Assembly: GCA_021736255.1 (NCBI GenBank) | Contig: JAIPGG010000009.1 | Location: 1 to 50,100, forward strand | DNA length: 50,100 bases | Source of the DNA: Spirochaetales bacterium | GTDB taxonomy: Bacteria > Spirochaetota > Spirochaetia > JAIPGG01 | Direction: 5' to 3' | Shown: one piece after another, positions 17,639 through 26,877 of the stretch | Layout: the number at the start of each line of letters is the position of its first letter | How positions within the stretch are numbered: position 1 is the first letter of the stretch | The notes under the pieces: generated by a model | Told to the model about the DNA's origin: nothing | The model's database searches: none | What the model saw: the letters and a program-made list of their open reading frames with translations, nothing else | Program-made: the position numbers and the translations under genes

Positions 17639-18283
17639 TCAATCGCGAAGATCCGGATCACGAACAAACATCCAAAAAACCCCGGAAGCGGTCAATACCA
17701 CGGCCAGAACCCAGGCTATTAAGTAGTACTGAAAGGTATACACCACCGAGATGAACAGCGATCCTAATGTTGCCGCAACAATCAGAGCGAGAGCCTTGAC
17801 AACAGCCCCCGACGAGGTCCTCGGAGAGGCAAGAAGACAAACCGCGACTGCCGACAGGGTAATCTGAGCAAGGCGTAAAAGGGGGAGCATCAATAACTCG
17901 AAGGATCCCAGCTCACTCTGGATACGCATAATATCGAGCATACCCAGGAGCAGGTAGTATCCGGTAAAAAAGGAAAAGGAAAGGTTTCTTTCCGGCCGCT
18001 CTCCGCGATCAAGATTTAGTCGCTGAAGCAGGTACCAGAAGCCCAGAGCCGACAGAGGATAGAGGCCATGCTGATGAATAATAAGATGGGTAAACATAGA
18101 GCCGAACTCGTATCCCATGGGAACGATGTTCCTGAGGGCATACAGAACCAGCAACGCGGCAACAGATGCGCCAATACCGACAAACAGGGTCACTCCGTAA
18201 CGAAAATTCCGATAGCCCGCCTGTGAGTTGGAAAGCAGGGCAAACCAGAAAAGCGGAACCCCGGCAACAAGGAATGCGATCAT
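17639..18283 (-). CDS. multi-pass membrane protein of unknown function
   Basis: 214 aa, about six hydrophobic segments. Confidence 0.65.
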   Translation of the reverse strand: MIAFLVAGVPLFWFALLSNSQAGYRNFRYGVTLFVGIGASVAALLVLYALRNIVPMGYEFGSMFTHLIIHQHGLYPLSALGFWYLLQRLNLDRGERPERNLSFSFFTGYYLLLGMLDIMRIQSELGSFELLMLPLLRLAQITLSAVAVCLLASPRTSSGAVVKALALIVAATLGSLFISVVYTFQYYLIAWVLAVVLTASGVFWMFVRDPDLRD

Positions 18284-18350
18284 GGGTGAACGCTATCACA
18301 GCCGGGCTCCTTGTGCAACTGAGGAAAGAACCTCCACTTTGCCGCACTCC

Positions 18351-18379
18351 TTGACAGTTTTCCCGGAGCTACCTAGGAT
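18351..18379 (+). promoter_or_regulatory. metX promoter
   Basis: TTGACA (18351-18356), 17 bp, TAGGAT (18374-18379). Confidence 0.6.
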
Positions 18380-18386
18380 AACGTGC

Positions 18387-19559
18387 ATGCCCGAAAAGAA
18401 CACGGAACAAGATACAGCCCGGGGAAGTTCGGTAGGGGTCGTCCAGCCTCAGGATATTCAGCTCGCCGACGAAGACAACCCGCTCATCCTCGATAACGGC
18501 CGCTCTTTTGCCCCCATAAACGTACGATACGAAACATACGGACGGCTGAACAAAGAGCGCAGTAATGCCGTTCTCATCCTGCACGCCTTCTCGGGTGATG
18601 CTCACGCTGCTGGTTATCACAGCCCGGAGGACCAGAAACCCGGGTGGTGGGACCCAATGATCGGACCGGGCAGGGCCTTCGATACGACGAAGTATTTCAT
18701 AATCAGTTCCAATGTTCTCGGCGGCTGTCAGGGAACAACCGGCCCAGCCTCCGTCAGTCCGGAAACCGGCAAACCCTATGGTTTGAGCTTTCCTGTTATC
18801 ACCATTGCGGACATGGTGCGCCTCCAGGAACGGTTGATCGATGCTCTTGGTATCGACCGGCTTCTTGCCGTGGCAGGCGGATCTATGGGCGGGATGCAGG
18901 CCCTCGAATGGGCGGTTGGATACCCGGAGCGTGTCCGATCGGCCATGGTTCTCTCTTCTACTGCACGGCTCAACGCCCAGGGAATCGCCTTCAATGCCGT
19001 AGGACGAAACGCAATAACCACCGATTGCCGCTGGGCAGGCGGAGATTACTACGGAGAGGAAACCCCCTCCACCGGGCTGGCCATTGCCAGAATGATTGGA
19101 CACATCACCTACCTTTCCGACGAGTCGATGCGGATGAAATTCGGCCGACGGCTTCAGCAGCGGGCTACCTACGGCTACGATTTTTCCGACCAGTTCGAGG
19201 TGGAGAGCTATCTGCAGCACCAGGGAGACAAGTTCGTTGACCGCTTCGATGCAAATTCCTATCTCTACCTCAGCAAGGCTATGGATTATTTCGACATGAG
19301 CGAGAGTTACGGCGGCCTGACAAATGCCTTTTCCCGAACGGGTGCCAAATTTTTGGTCATTTCATACTCATCGGACTGGCTCTATCCAACCTATCAATCA
19401 AAGGAAATGGTGTACGCCATGATGAAAAGCGGGCTGGATGTAACCTTTATCGAACTGGCGAGTCCCTACGGCCATGATTCCTTTTTACTGGATGCCGGAC
19501 GCCAGACAGAGCTGATATCCTCCTTTCTGGAGAAGGCCTATGCCGAATCAACCGAATAG
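18387..19559 (+). CDS. metX: homoserine O-acetyltransferase
   Basis: NAVLILHAFSGDAHAAG, GWWDPMIGPGRAFDT, LAVAGGSMGGMQALEWA, SPYGHDSFLLD; ATG 18387 preferred to the longer track ORF. Confidence 0.93.
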   Translation: MPEKNTEQDTARGSSVGVVQPQDIQLADEDNPLILDNGRSFAPINVRYETYGRLNKERSNAVLILHAFSGDAHAAGYHSPEDQKPGWWDPMIGPGRAFDTTKYFIISSNVLGGCQGTTGPASVSPETGKPYGLSFPVITIADMVRLQERLIDALGIDRLLAVAGGSMGGMQALEWAVGYPERVRSAMVLSSTARLNAQGIAFNAVGRNAITTDCRWAGGDYYGEETPSTGLAIARMIGHITYLSDESMRMKFGRRLQQRATYGYDFSDQFEVESYLQHQGDKFVDRFDANSYLYLSKAMDYFDMSESYGGLTNAFSRTGAKFLVISYSSDWLYPTYQSKEMVYAMMKSGLDVTFIELASPYGHDSFLLDAGRQTELISSFLEKAYAESTE

Positions 19560-20169
19560 CCGCCCCAACACCAGCGCAGAGGACCAGCAGCCCGGCAGCG
19601 ATGAAATCATCATAGATCTTATCGGTGCAGGTTCAACGGTGCTGGATCTCGGTTGCGGAGAAGGAGAGCTGCTGGAGCGCCTGATTCGTGACAAACAGAT
19701 AGCAGGCCGCGGAGTAGACATCGAAGAGGCAAAAATCCTTGCCTGTGTCAAACGGGGAATCTCGGTTTTTCAGGGAAACCTGGATGAAGGGCTCAAGGAT
19801 TATGCTACCAACAGCTATGACTATGTGATACTGAATCAGACCTTGCAGGTAACCCACAATCCTGTTCTGGTGCTTCGAGAGATGATGCGGGTCGGAAAAA
19901 AGGGAATCGTGAGCTTTCCGAATTTCGGTTTCCTTTACAACCGCTTACAGCTTCTTTTTGCCGGGCGTATGCCGGTGAACAGGAAATTCCCGTTTACCTG
20001 GTATAACACCCCGAATATCCACTTCTTTACCCGCAAAGATTTTTTGAACACCTGTATTGAACTAGGCTTTCAAATCGAACAGGAGATCCCCACCCGGAAC
20101 GGAAAGACGGTAGCCCGATTGTTTGCCGGTTCCATGGCAAACGAGGTCTGTTACGTTTTGACTGATTGA
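19540..20169 (+). CDS. metW: methionine biosynthesis protein MetW
   Basis: IIDLIGAGSTVLDLGCGEGELLERL, YDYVILNQTLQVTHNPVLVLREMMRVGKKGIVSFPNFG; overlaps metX. Confidence 0.93.
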   Translation: MPNQPNSRPNTSAEDQQPGSDEIIIDLIGAGSTVLDLGCGEGELLERLIRDKQIAGRGVDIEEAKILACVKRGISVFQGNLDEGLKDYATNSYDYVILNQTLQVTHNPVLVLREMMRVGKKGIVSFPNFGFLYNRLQLLFAGRMPVNRKFPFTWYNTPNIHFFTRKDFLNTCIELGFQIEQEIPTRNGKTVARLFAGSMANEVCYVLTD

Positions 20170-20198
20170 TTAAAATCCGCTAGATTGAAAATCCGCGT

Positions 20199-20636
20199 TC
20201 AGATTGTCATCAGGTCGAGACGGTCTTCCGCCCATTTTTTGTGACGCTTATGTTCCTCGATAAAATTCTGAAAAAGCGAAGCGGCCGGTTCTTCCGGTAC
20301 TTCTTCGGCAAGATAACGGAGAAGCGAATCGAGTTCCTTTTCCCGTTCGATTACAAAACGGAGCATTTCCTCCGCCACAAGGCTTTCGGGAATCGAATAA
20401 TTTGAATACTGCTGTATATCAAAATCCAGCAATTCCTTTTCGAGGAGTCCTGCCTGCCGAATCTGCTCCAGCGCCTCTTCGTAACTACGTTTCTGTTGTT
20501 CTTCCTGATCAACAAGGGAATCGAGCAGATGCCGCATCCCGGGATCGACAATCTGTTTAGACAGATAGCGATAGGTTTTTACAATGTTCGTCTGTGATTC
20601 GAACCATGAATCCAGAATACTCTCTAAGGTTTTCAT
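20199..20636 (-). CDS. putative ferritin-like/rubrerythrin-like four-helix protein
   Basis: 145 aa all-helical protein with Glu-rich LVDQEEQQKRSYEEAL and NFIEEHKRHKKWAEDRL segments. Confidence 0.5.
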   Translation of the reverse strand: MKTLESILDSWFESQTNIVKTYRYLSKQIVDPGMRHLLDSLVDQEEQQKRSYEEALEQIRQAGLLEKELLDFDIQQYSNYSIPESLVAEEMLRFVIEREKELDSLLRYLAEEVPEEPAASLFQNFIEEHKRHKKWAEDRLDLMTI

Positions 20637-20739
20637 AGGACACGCTCCATTAATTCATGATAAACAGTTTTTCCCGCAAACGCAACCAAACCGTCTTTTG
20701 AGCAGACTGTGCAGGAAAAGGCATCGAGGAAAAACACCT

Positions 20740-20806
20740 TTGACTTTTTATCCGGACCGGTGCTATAGTTGGACAATCTAGGATGAGGAGTCGAAAATTC
20801 CGACTC
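20740..20806 (+). promoter_or_regulatory. promoter and leader hairpin of the infC operon
   Basis: TTGACT (20740-20745), 18 bp, TATAGT (20764-20769); leader hairpin GAGTCG-N7-CGACTC (20788-20806). Confidence 0.6.
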
Positions 20807-20831
20807 TTCGCAACTATTTACTGGGAGGTAT

Positions 20832-21401
20832 ATGGCTACCAAAGAACTGAGAATCAACGATCGGATACGGGTGCCTGAAATAAGGCTAATCGATGAGAAA
20901 GGCGAACAAAGGGGCATCGTACCGACGAAAGAGGCATTGCAGGCCGCAATGGACCTCGACTTGGACCTAGTAGAGGTTGCACCACAGGCAAAACCTCCTG
21001 TCTGCAAACTTTTGGATTACGGAAAATATAAATTCGAACAGGAAAAAAAACTCCGTGAATCGAAAAAGAAACAGCAGCTGGTTAAACTGAAAGAAGTTCG
21101 AATGCAGCCGAAGATCGAGAAACACGATCTGGAGTTCAAAACCAAGCATATCCTTGATTTTTTACATCAAGGCAGCAAGGTCAAGGTAACGATCCGGTTC
21201 CGCGGAAGGGAAATGGCGCACACCGAGATCGGCCGCAATGTTTTACTCAAGATCCTTGATATTCTCGGCGAAGACGAATATAATCTCGACTCACCTCCAA
21301 AAATGGAGGGTCGTTTCATGTCCATGCTGCTCAGCCCCAAATCAAAAAAGGGGAAAAAAGAGAAGGACAGCGACAAAGAAAGTAAGCCGAAGAACGAATA
21401 A
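20832..21401 (+). CDS. infC: translation initiation factor IF-3
   Basis: [31 protein letters not shown]...[14 protein letters not shown]. Confidence 0.97.
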   Translation: MATKELRINDRIRVPEIRLIDEKGEQRGIVPTKEALQAAMDLDLDLVEVAPQAKPPVCKLLDYGKYKFEQEKKLRESKKKQQLVKLKEVRMQPKIEKHDLEFKTKHILDFLHQGSKVKVTIRFRGREMAHTEIGRNVLLKILDILGEDEYNLDSPPKMEGRFMSMLLSPKSKKGKKEKDSDKESKPKNE

Positions 21402-21415
21402 GAGGAAGGAAGACC

Positions 21416-21613
21416 ATGCCGAAAATGAAGACTCGCAGAAGTGCCGCAAAGCGCTATAAATTTACCGCAAATGGAAAGGTTGCTTACAGAAAACAGGGCC
21501 TCAGACATATACTTACCAAGAAATCCCCGAAACGAAAAAGAAACCTTCGGAAAACTGGGATTCTCAGCAATACCGAAACAAAACGGGCCCACAAGATTTG
21601 TCCGTACAATTGA
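21416..21613 (+). CDS. rpmI: 50S ribosomal protein L35
   Basis: [22 protein letters not shown]; between infC and rplT. Confidence 0.97.
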   Translation: MPKMKTRRSAAKRYKFTANGKVAYRKQGLRHILTKKSPKRKRNLRKTGILSNTETKRAHKICPYN

Positions 21614-21662
21614 ACCGTAACAGCGAAATGAAAACCGACAGCGACGAAGGAGTCGAAGAACA

Positions 21663-22028
21663 ATGCCACGAGCAGTAGACGGAACACGCAGAAAAGAACG
21701 CAGGAAAGAGAACCTCAACCAAGCCAAGGGATACTGGGGTCGCAGAAGTACGCTGAACAGGACGGCCAAGGATGCCGTAAAAAAATCACTCACCTATGCC
21801 TACCGCGACCGCAGGCAACGGAAAAGAGACTTCAGACGTCTTTGGGTCAGCAGAATCTCTGCAGCTGCCCGGGCTGAAGGAATCAACTACTCCCAGTTAA
21901 TCAACGGTATGAATAAGGCCGGTATTGAAATTAATCGCAAGGCCCTTTCCAACATGGCAATTGAAGACAAAGAGGCTTTTCGGGCGATTGTAGAACAGGC
22001 AAAAGCTGCTCTGAACAAGAACAAATAG
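21663..22028 (+). CDS. rplT: 50S ribosomal protein L20
   Basis: MPRAVDGTRRKERRKENLNQAKGYWGRRSTLNRTAKDAVKKSLTYAYRDRRQRKRDFRRLWVSRIS. Confidence 0.97.
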   Translation: MPRAVDGTRRKERRKENLNQAKGYWGRRSTLNRTAKDAVKKSLTYAYRDRRQRKRDFRRLWVSRISAAARAEGINYSQLINGMNKAGIEINRKALSNMAIEDKEAFRAIVEQAKAALNKNK

Positions 22029-22145
22029 AAGGTGCAGCCCGGGCGGTATTCGAATATACCCGCGTGGTATTCCTGCCAAGACCCCCGGCCGGTAATCGAG
22101 CAGCATACATCCCTCTAGCGAGGGATACGACAGGGAGGGGACAGA

Positions 22146-22685
22146 ATGTTGAATCTCGAACAGATTCGCCAACTCGAAGAAAAGGTTCATCTGGCAGTCG
22201 AACGTATACAGTCCCTTCAGACGGAAAACTCCGAACTCAAAGAGCAGATTTCCCAGGACAAAAAGCGAATCGAGGAACTCGAAACCGAAGCAAAGCGCAG
22301 ACAAACCGAACAAGAACGGATCGAGGCCGGAGTCGTCAACGCCTTGAGTCAGCTCGAACGACTCGAGGAAGAAGTAAACTCCAGGAACATTCAGTCCGAA
22401 CCGTCGAAATCCGACACGGCACAAACCGCTGTACCGGCGGCGGAAAACAAACAGAACCCCGAAAACGGGGCATCATCTGCTGCTTCAGAGCCCAGTCAAA
22501 CCGCCGAACAGAGGCAGGAACACCCTGCACCCGACAAGCCTGTAAAACCTCAGGAAAGAAGCCTTTCCGAAACCACGAATCAGCGTACCGACGCAGAAAC
22601 TGATGGTGAAGAAAATCCAGGCGAAGAGCGTGAAGGTTCCGAGGAAACCAGCTCCGAGCGTCCGGGCGAACTCGGCATCTTTTAA
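22146..22685 (+). CDS. coiled-coil protein with low-complexity acidic tail; possible ZapB-like partner of ZapA
   Basis: MLNLEQIRQLEEKVHLAVERIQSLQTENSELKEQISQDKKRIEELETEAK; immediately upstream of zapA. Confidence 0.6.
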   Translation: MLNLEQIRQLEEKVHLAVERIQSLQTENSELKEQISQDKKRIEELETEAKRRQTEQERIEAGVVNALSQLERLEEEVNSRNIQSEPSKSDTAQTAVPAAENKQNPENGASSAASEPSQTAEQRQEHPAPDKPVKPQERSLSETTNQRTDAETDGEENPGEEREGSEETSSERPGELGIF

Positions 22686-22751
22686 CGCTGCTGCTTTCAT
22701 AACGGAATCCATTCGGCTCTGAAGAGGGACTTTGACCGCAGGAGGAAGGGA

Positions 22752-23036
22752 TTGCAGGCAAACATTGAGATTCTCGGCACCCGATTTACCATACAAACCG
22801 ATGAAGATCCTGAATATATTGAATCCCTCGTCGCTTTTGTAAAGGAGAAACTCCACGAACTGCGGAAAAATGTCGGGGTTTCCGATCCTATGCGTCTTGC
22901 CCTGCTTACCAGCATAGTGCTTTCCGACGAGATCTTCAAAATGAGAAACGGAGAGTCGAGTTACCGGGAAGCAGACCAGGTAGAGGATATTGCCGCACGC
23001 CTGATCCAGGAAATCGACAATACCCTCGATACATAA
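22752..23036 (+). CDS. zapA: cell division protein ZapA
   Basis: ANIEILGTRFTIQTDEDPEYIESLVAFVKEKLHEL...RLALLTSIVLSDEIFKM; TTG start after aggagg. Confidence 0.87.
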   Translation: MQANIEILGTRFTIQTDEDPEYIESLVAFVKEKLHELRKNVGVSDPMRLALLTSIVLSDEIFKMRNGESSYREADQVEDIAARLIQEIDNTLDT

Positions 23037-23156
23037 TTAGCATCAAGCCATTATCAAAGCTCGATTCCCTCAATTTTTCCACATATGTGAGTTAATCGAT
23101 GAATTAGAGGCTTATATTGACAGGAACAATCAAAGAGCATAGGGTTAGAAACTGAT

Positions 23157-23987
23157 ATGGCGAGCTTCACAACACAAAAAATTAATAACTTGTATGCTAG
23201 TTACAAACAGATCGAGGTTACCTTTAACCGTGAGGTCATCAAGAACACCGGGCTCCAAACCCGCCATATCCTGCTCAAATGCCTCGGTGAAGCCTGGCCC
23301 TGTGTTATCTATTCTTCTTCCATGAGCGGGGCTAAAATTCTTATTAACGCAAAGGCAAAACTCATAGAAAAGATCAAGAAGTCGAATAACCTCGTTAGCC
23401 TCCACTACAAGTTTCTCCCGAATCCTGATGAGGAGCCGATCATTTTTTTCGTAGCAGCCAGGGTTGCCGGTCTGAGTCCCTACGGGGAGGCGGAACAGAA
23501 CAACTTCTTTTTGACACTTACCTTTACCCAGCGGCCGCCGGATGATCTGATAGAAATTCTCGGCATTCTCCTCGAGGCTACGGCAAACGCAAAACAGCGA
23601 AAAGAGGAACGGATTCTGATCAACAACGATACCCAACGATCACTCGGCCTCAAATCAAAAGAAGCCTATTGCGAGATACAAGGGGTGCCCAGAAAGTGTA
23701 TAATCAGAGACCTCTCTTTTTCCGGGGCCAAGGTGATCATTATGGGTGTAGCAAAATTCTTGATCGATAAAGAGGCAAAGCTTAAACTTTTTCTGGAAGA
23801 GACTTCCGAACCCCTTGTCCTTACCGGAAAGGTTCTCCGCTTCGAAGAAGTGGAAGGGCGCAAGGAACTGGCGGCAATTGCCCTGCAATTTCACGAAGAA
23901 CAGGTTCCAATGCAATACAAGATACGTCTCAGCAGCTTTCTCGGAACCCGTTTATCCAAACAGCAATCCTCTTCAACCGGCGAATAG
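23157..23987 (+). CDS. PilZ-domain protein with N-terminal extension domain
   Basis: C-terminal IIRDLSFSGAKVIIMG (D-x-S-x-x-G motif) and beta-barrel-like tail. Confidence 0.75.
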   Translation: MASFTTQKINNLYASYKQIEVTFNREVIKNTGLQTRHILLKCLGEAWPCVIYSSSMSGAKILINAKAKLIEKIKKSNNLVSLHYKFLPNPDEEPIIFFVAARVAGLSPYGEAEQNNFFLTLTFTQRPPDDLIEILGILLEATANAKQRKEERILINNDTQRSLGLKSKEAYCEIQGVPRKCIIRDLSFSGAKVIIMGVAKFLIDKEAKLKLFLEETSEPLVLTGKVLRFEEVEGRKELAAIALQFHEEQVPMQYKIRLSSFLGTRLSKQQSSSTGE

Positions 23988-23990
23988 TCT

Positions 23991-25106
23991 ATGAAAAACC
24001 TTGAGAACATTATCTACATTTCCGTACCGGAAGACCTTCAGCAAACTATAGAGGGTTTTACAATCGACCCCTCAATACTGTTACCTGTAGAACTCCCTCC
24101 GGGAAAAACAACCGCTGATCTGGGCGCCCTGTCCTGGGAAATGATCATTTCCGCTATGCTGCGGATTCTTGCCTGGGATGAAGATCACGAAGACGCATCC
24201 TACTACCGATCGTTCATCATGACGGTAAAACCGGATATCATCCAGGAACTGACTGAAGCGGCAATTTTCAAAGCGAAAAACGGAGACCAGGAGCTTGCGG
24301 AAGAGATGTTCCGCGCACTGAAAAACCTCCAACCGGAGGATCCTCGCAGCCGGCTGAACCTGGCCATGCTCTTCGAGCAGCGGGCGGAAACATACCGGGC
24401 TGCAGGCAACCAGGAAAAGGCCGAAGAGTATGATACTCAGGCCCTGAATACCTATCGCCACGGTCTGGTAATCGATCCATCCTTTGCCGATCTCCATTTG
24501 AATATTGCTTTTTTCTACCTGAAGAATCACAACACAGAGAATGCCAAAAGCCACCTCGAAACCTTTCTTCGTTTATCGGATGATCAGGATAAGATCAGTC
24601 AAGCCGAAAGCACTCTCCAAAAGCTCAACAATCGGGAACAGATGGACCGCCTCTTTCAAGAAGCATACGACTTCATCCAGATGGGGAAAGAAGATGAGGG
24701 TATCCGGCGAATCGAGGAGTTTCTTCAGGCCAACCCATCGATATGGAACGCATGGTTTCTTCTAGGATGGGGAAACAGGCGAATCGGGAATTATCAGGAG
24801 GCGAAACAGGCCTTTCTCAAATCTCTCGAACTTGAGTCCCAACAAGTAGACACCCTCAATGAACTGTCTATCTGCCTTATCGAGCTGCAGGAATACCAGG
24901 AAGCCAGAAGAAGGCTCGAGCAGGCACTGCGCTTCGAACCGGAAAACACCAAAATCATCTCGAATCTCGGTATCCTCTCGCTCAAGCTCGGGGAGAAAGA
25001 CGAGGCCGAGGGGTTTTTTACCACCGTGCTGGAACTCGATCCCGAGGACAGTATCGCCCGTCAATATCTCGAACAGATGGATGAAGAAAACAACGGCAAG
25101 CTATGA
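23991..25106 (+). CDS. tetratricopeptide repeat protein
   Basis: Multiple TPRs, e.g. WNAWFLLGWGNRRIGNYQEAKQAFLKSLELESQQVDTLNELSICLIELQEYQEARRRLEQALRFEPEN. Confidence 0.9.
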   Translation: MKNLENIIYISVPEDLQQTIEGFTIDPSILLPVELPPGKTTADLGALSWEMIISAMLRILAWDEDHEDASYYRSFIMTVKPDIIQELTEAAIFKAKNGDQELAEEMFRALKNLQPEDPRSRLNLAMLFEQRAETYRAAGNQEKAEEYDTQALNTYRHGLVIDPSFADLHLNIAFFYLKNHNTENAKSHLETFLRLSDDQDKISQAESTLQKLNNREQMDRLFQEAYDFIQMGKEDEGIRRIEEFLQANPSIWNAWFLLGWGNRRIGNYQEAKQAFLKSLELESQQVDTLNELSICLIELQEYQEARRRLEQALRFEPENTKIISNLGILSLKLGEKDEAEGFFTTVLELDPEDSIARQYLEQMDEENNGKL

Positions 25107-25627
25107 ACAATGAATCAGACATTTTCCTGGTAATTCATGAAGATACTGCTATTTATTCTCTCATAGGGCGCATCACGGCTGCCCGCGCTTCGGTACTGGT
25201 CACTTCCTGCGAAAAACTCCCCTCTCAGGTCAGGTTTCTTGTTTTCGATCTCCAGAACTGTAGTTATATCGACAGCACCACGATCGGCAGCTTTTTAAAA
25301 ATCAGCCGTTTTATGAACGAACGAAATGGAAAGCTGTTTTTACGCCACCCATCAGAAGAAATCACGGCTATCCTCGATGATATGCGTCTTACCCGGTTTT
25401 TTTTCATACTCGATGAAACAACCGATCCCCAATTGGAAAAGGAAATAAAAGAATTACTCGAGACCATTCCCGAAGAATCACGCATTCCCCTCCCCTACGA
25501 CGAACGCGATGTCCTCGATGAAGCCTTTATCCTGGAAGCCCACCGCGATATAGTCGACACAGCCCCCCATCTGAAACCCGAATTCGAGCATCTGATAGAA
25601 CTTTTGGAAAAAACTGTTCAAGATTAA
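25103..25627 (+). CDS. STAS-domain protein (anti-sigma factor antagonist-like)
   Basis: IYSLIGRITAARASVLVTSCEKL...LVFDLQNCSYIDSTTIGSFLKISRFMNERNGKLFL. Confidence 0.82.
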   Translation: MNNESDIFLVIHEDTAIYSLIGRITAARASVLVTSCEKLPSQVRFLVFDLQNCSYIDSTTIGSFLKISRFMNERNGKLFLRHPSEEITAILDDMRLTRFFFILDETTDPQLEKEIKELLETIPEESRIPLPYDERDVLDEAFILEAHRDIVDTAPHLKPEFEHLIELLEKTVQD

Positions 25628-25751
25628 GACCCCCCGACACGATACAAAGAATAGGGGAGAATGCGCGCGCAAAACAGGGAGTAATCTCTGACTTCTCTCC
25701 CATTTACGATTATCGGCCTTTGAGCAAACCCCTTGAGGGTTTTCATAGGCA

Positions 25752-25785
25752 TTGAGCAAGGAAGCTCAAACTTATTACTCACGGA
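25752..25785 (+). promoter_or_regulatory. candidate dual-site CsrA-binding leader of the first flaB
   Basis: Hairpin TTGAGC-AAGGAA-GCTCAA (25752-25769) with AAGGA in the loop; SD contains ACGGA (25781-25785); 18 nt between the two motifs. Confidence 0.65.
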
Positions 25786-25792
25786 GGATGGT

Positions 25793-26653
25793 ATGATTAT
25801 TAATCACAACATGAGCGCCATGTTTGCGAACCGGCAGTTGGGTGTAAACAACAAGGCCGTAAACAACAACATGGAAAAGCTCTCTTCGGGGCTTCGTATT
25901 AACCGGGCAGGCGACGATGCCTCCGGTCTGGCGGTATCCGAAAAGATGCGCAGTCAGATCCGCGGTTTACAACAGGCTTCGAGGAACGCAGAGAACGGCG
26001 TGTCGTTCATTCAAACAACCGAAGGGTATTTGCAGGAAACCCAGGATATCCTGCAGCGGATCCGCGAGCTGTCCGTCCAGTCTTCCAATGGAATCTATAC
26101 TCCTGAAGACAGGATGCAGATCCAGGTCGAGGTTTCCCAGCTGGTCGATGAAATCGACCGGATTGCTTCCCACGCACAGTTCAACGGCATGAATATCCTC
26201 ACCGGACGTTTTGCCAATGAAAACGGAGAGAATACTGTCACCGCATCCATGTGGCTGCATATCGGAGCAAATATGGACCAGCGAGAGCGGGTTTTTATCG
26301 GAACGATGACTGCAGCTGGACTTGGTGTTCGAGGAACCGGCGACGGTGAAATCCTGTCCATCTCCTCTCCTGATTCTGCAAACCGCGGTATCGGAGTTGT
26401 GGATATGGCGTTGACGAAGGTTAGCAAACAACGTGCTGATTTAGGTGCTTATCAGAATCGTCTGGAGATGGCCGTAAAGGGCATCGACATTGGTGCAGAA
26501 AACCTTCAGGCCTCCGAATCCCGTATCCGGGATGCCGACATGGCCTCTGAAATGGTAGAATACACCAAAAACCAGATTCTGGTACAGGCTGGCACGGCTA
26601 TGCTTGCCCAGGCCAATACCAAGACACAATCTGTCTTGCAATTACTTGGATAG
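25793..26653 (+). CDS. flaB: flagellin FlaB (filament core protein)
   Basis: [59 protein letters not shown]...[16 protein letters not shown] 25793 after ggagg. Confidence 0.97.
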   Translation: MIINHNMSAMFANRQLGVNNKAVNNNMEKLSSGLRINRAGDDASGLAVSEKMRSQIRGLQQASRNAENGVSFIQTTEGYLQETQDILQRIRELSVQSSNGIYTPEDRMQIQVEVSQLVDEIDRIASHAQFNGMNILTGRFANENGENTVTASMWLHIGANMDQRERVFIGTMTAAGLGVRGTGDGEILSISSPDSANRGIGVVDMALTKVSKQRADLGAYQNRLEMAVKGIDIGAENLQASESRIRDADMASEMVEYTKNQILVQAGTAMLAQANTKTQSVLQLLG

Positions 26654-26836
26654 AGTAGTACCCTACGAATAGATGGACAGGTTCGTTCTTTGAAAAATAC
26701 CCTTTTTGGGTATGTCGAAACATAGGAGATGTCCCGGTCAAGGATGATTCGGGGCGTCTCCTTGTTCAGTAGGGATAGGAACGGAGCAGAAGCGGCGCGT
26801 TATGAGCTTTTGCTATCCCGAACGGCATACCGAATC

Positions 26837-26870
26837 AGAGGCAATGGATGCCTCTGTCATACAACAAGGA
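26837..26870 (+). promoter_or_regulatory. candidate dual-site CsrA-binding leader of the second flaB
   Basis: Hairpin AGAGGCA-ATGGA-TGCCTCT (26837-26855) with loop exactly ATGGA; SD contains AAGGA (26866-26870); 17 nt between the two motifs. Confidence 0.65.
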
Positions 26871-26877
26871 GGGTTAT

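Noticed and set aside
18284-18386. SAM riboswitch upstream of metX
   Set aside because: The promoter -10 ends 7 nt before the start codon, leaving no room for a riboswitch leader.
18369-19220. Minus-strand ORF of 283 aa opposite metX
   Set aside because: metX has strong conserved motifs in the other strand; the antisense protein resembles nothing.
23037-23156. Possible 6S RNA downstream of zapA
   Set aside because: The zapA-ssrS synteny prompted a look, but the gap is only 120 nt and has a TTGACA promoter for the PilZ gene; no 6S-like long bulged hairpin.
25726-25742. AAACCC-cttga-GGGTTT hairpin upstream of flaB as a terminator
   Set aside because: Only a 6-bp stem with a short T4 tract; could be a weak terminator or simply part of the leader, so not listed as a feature.
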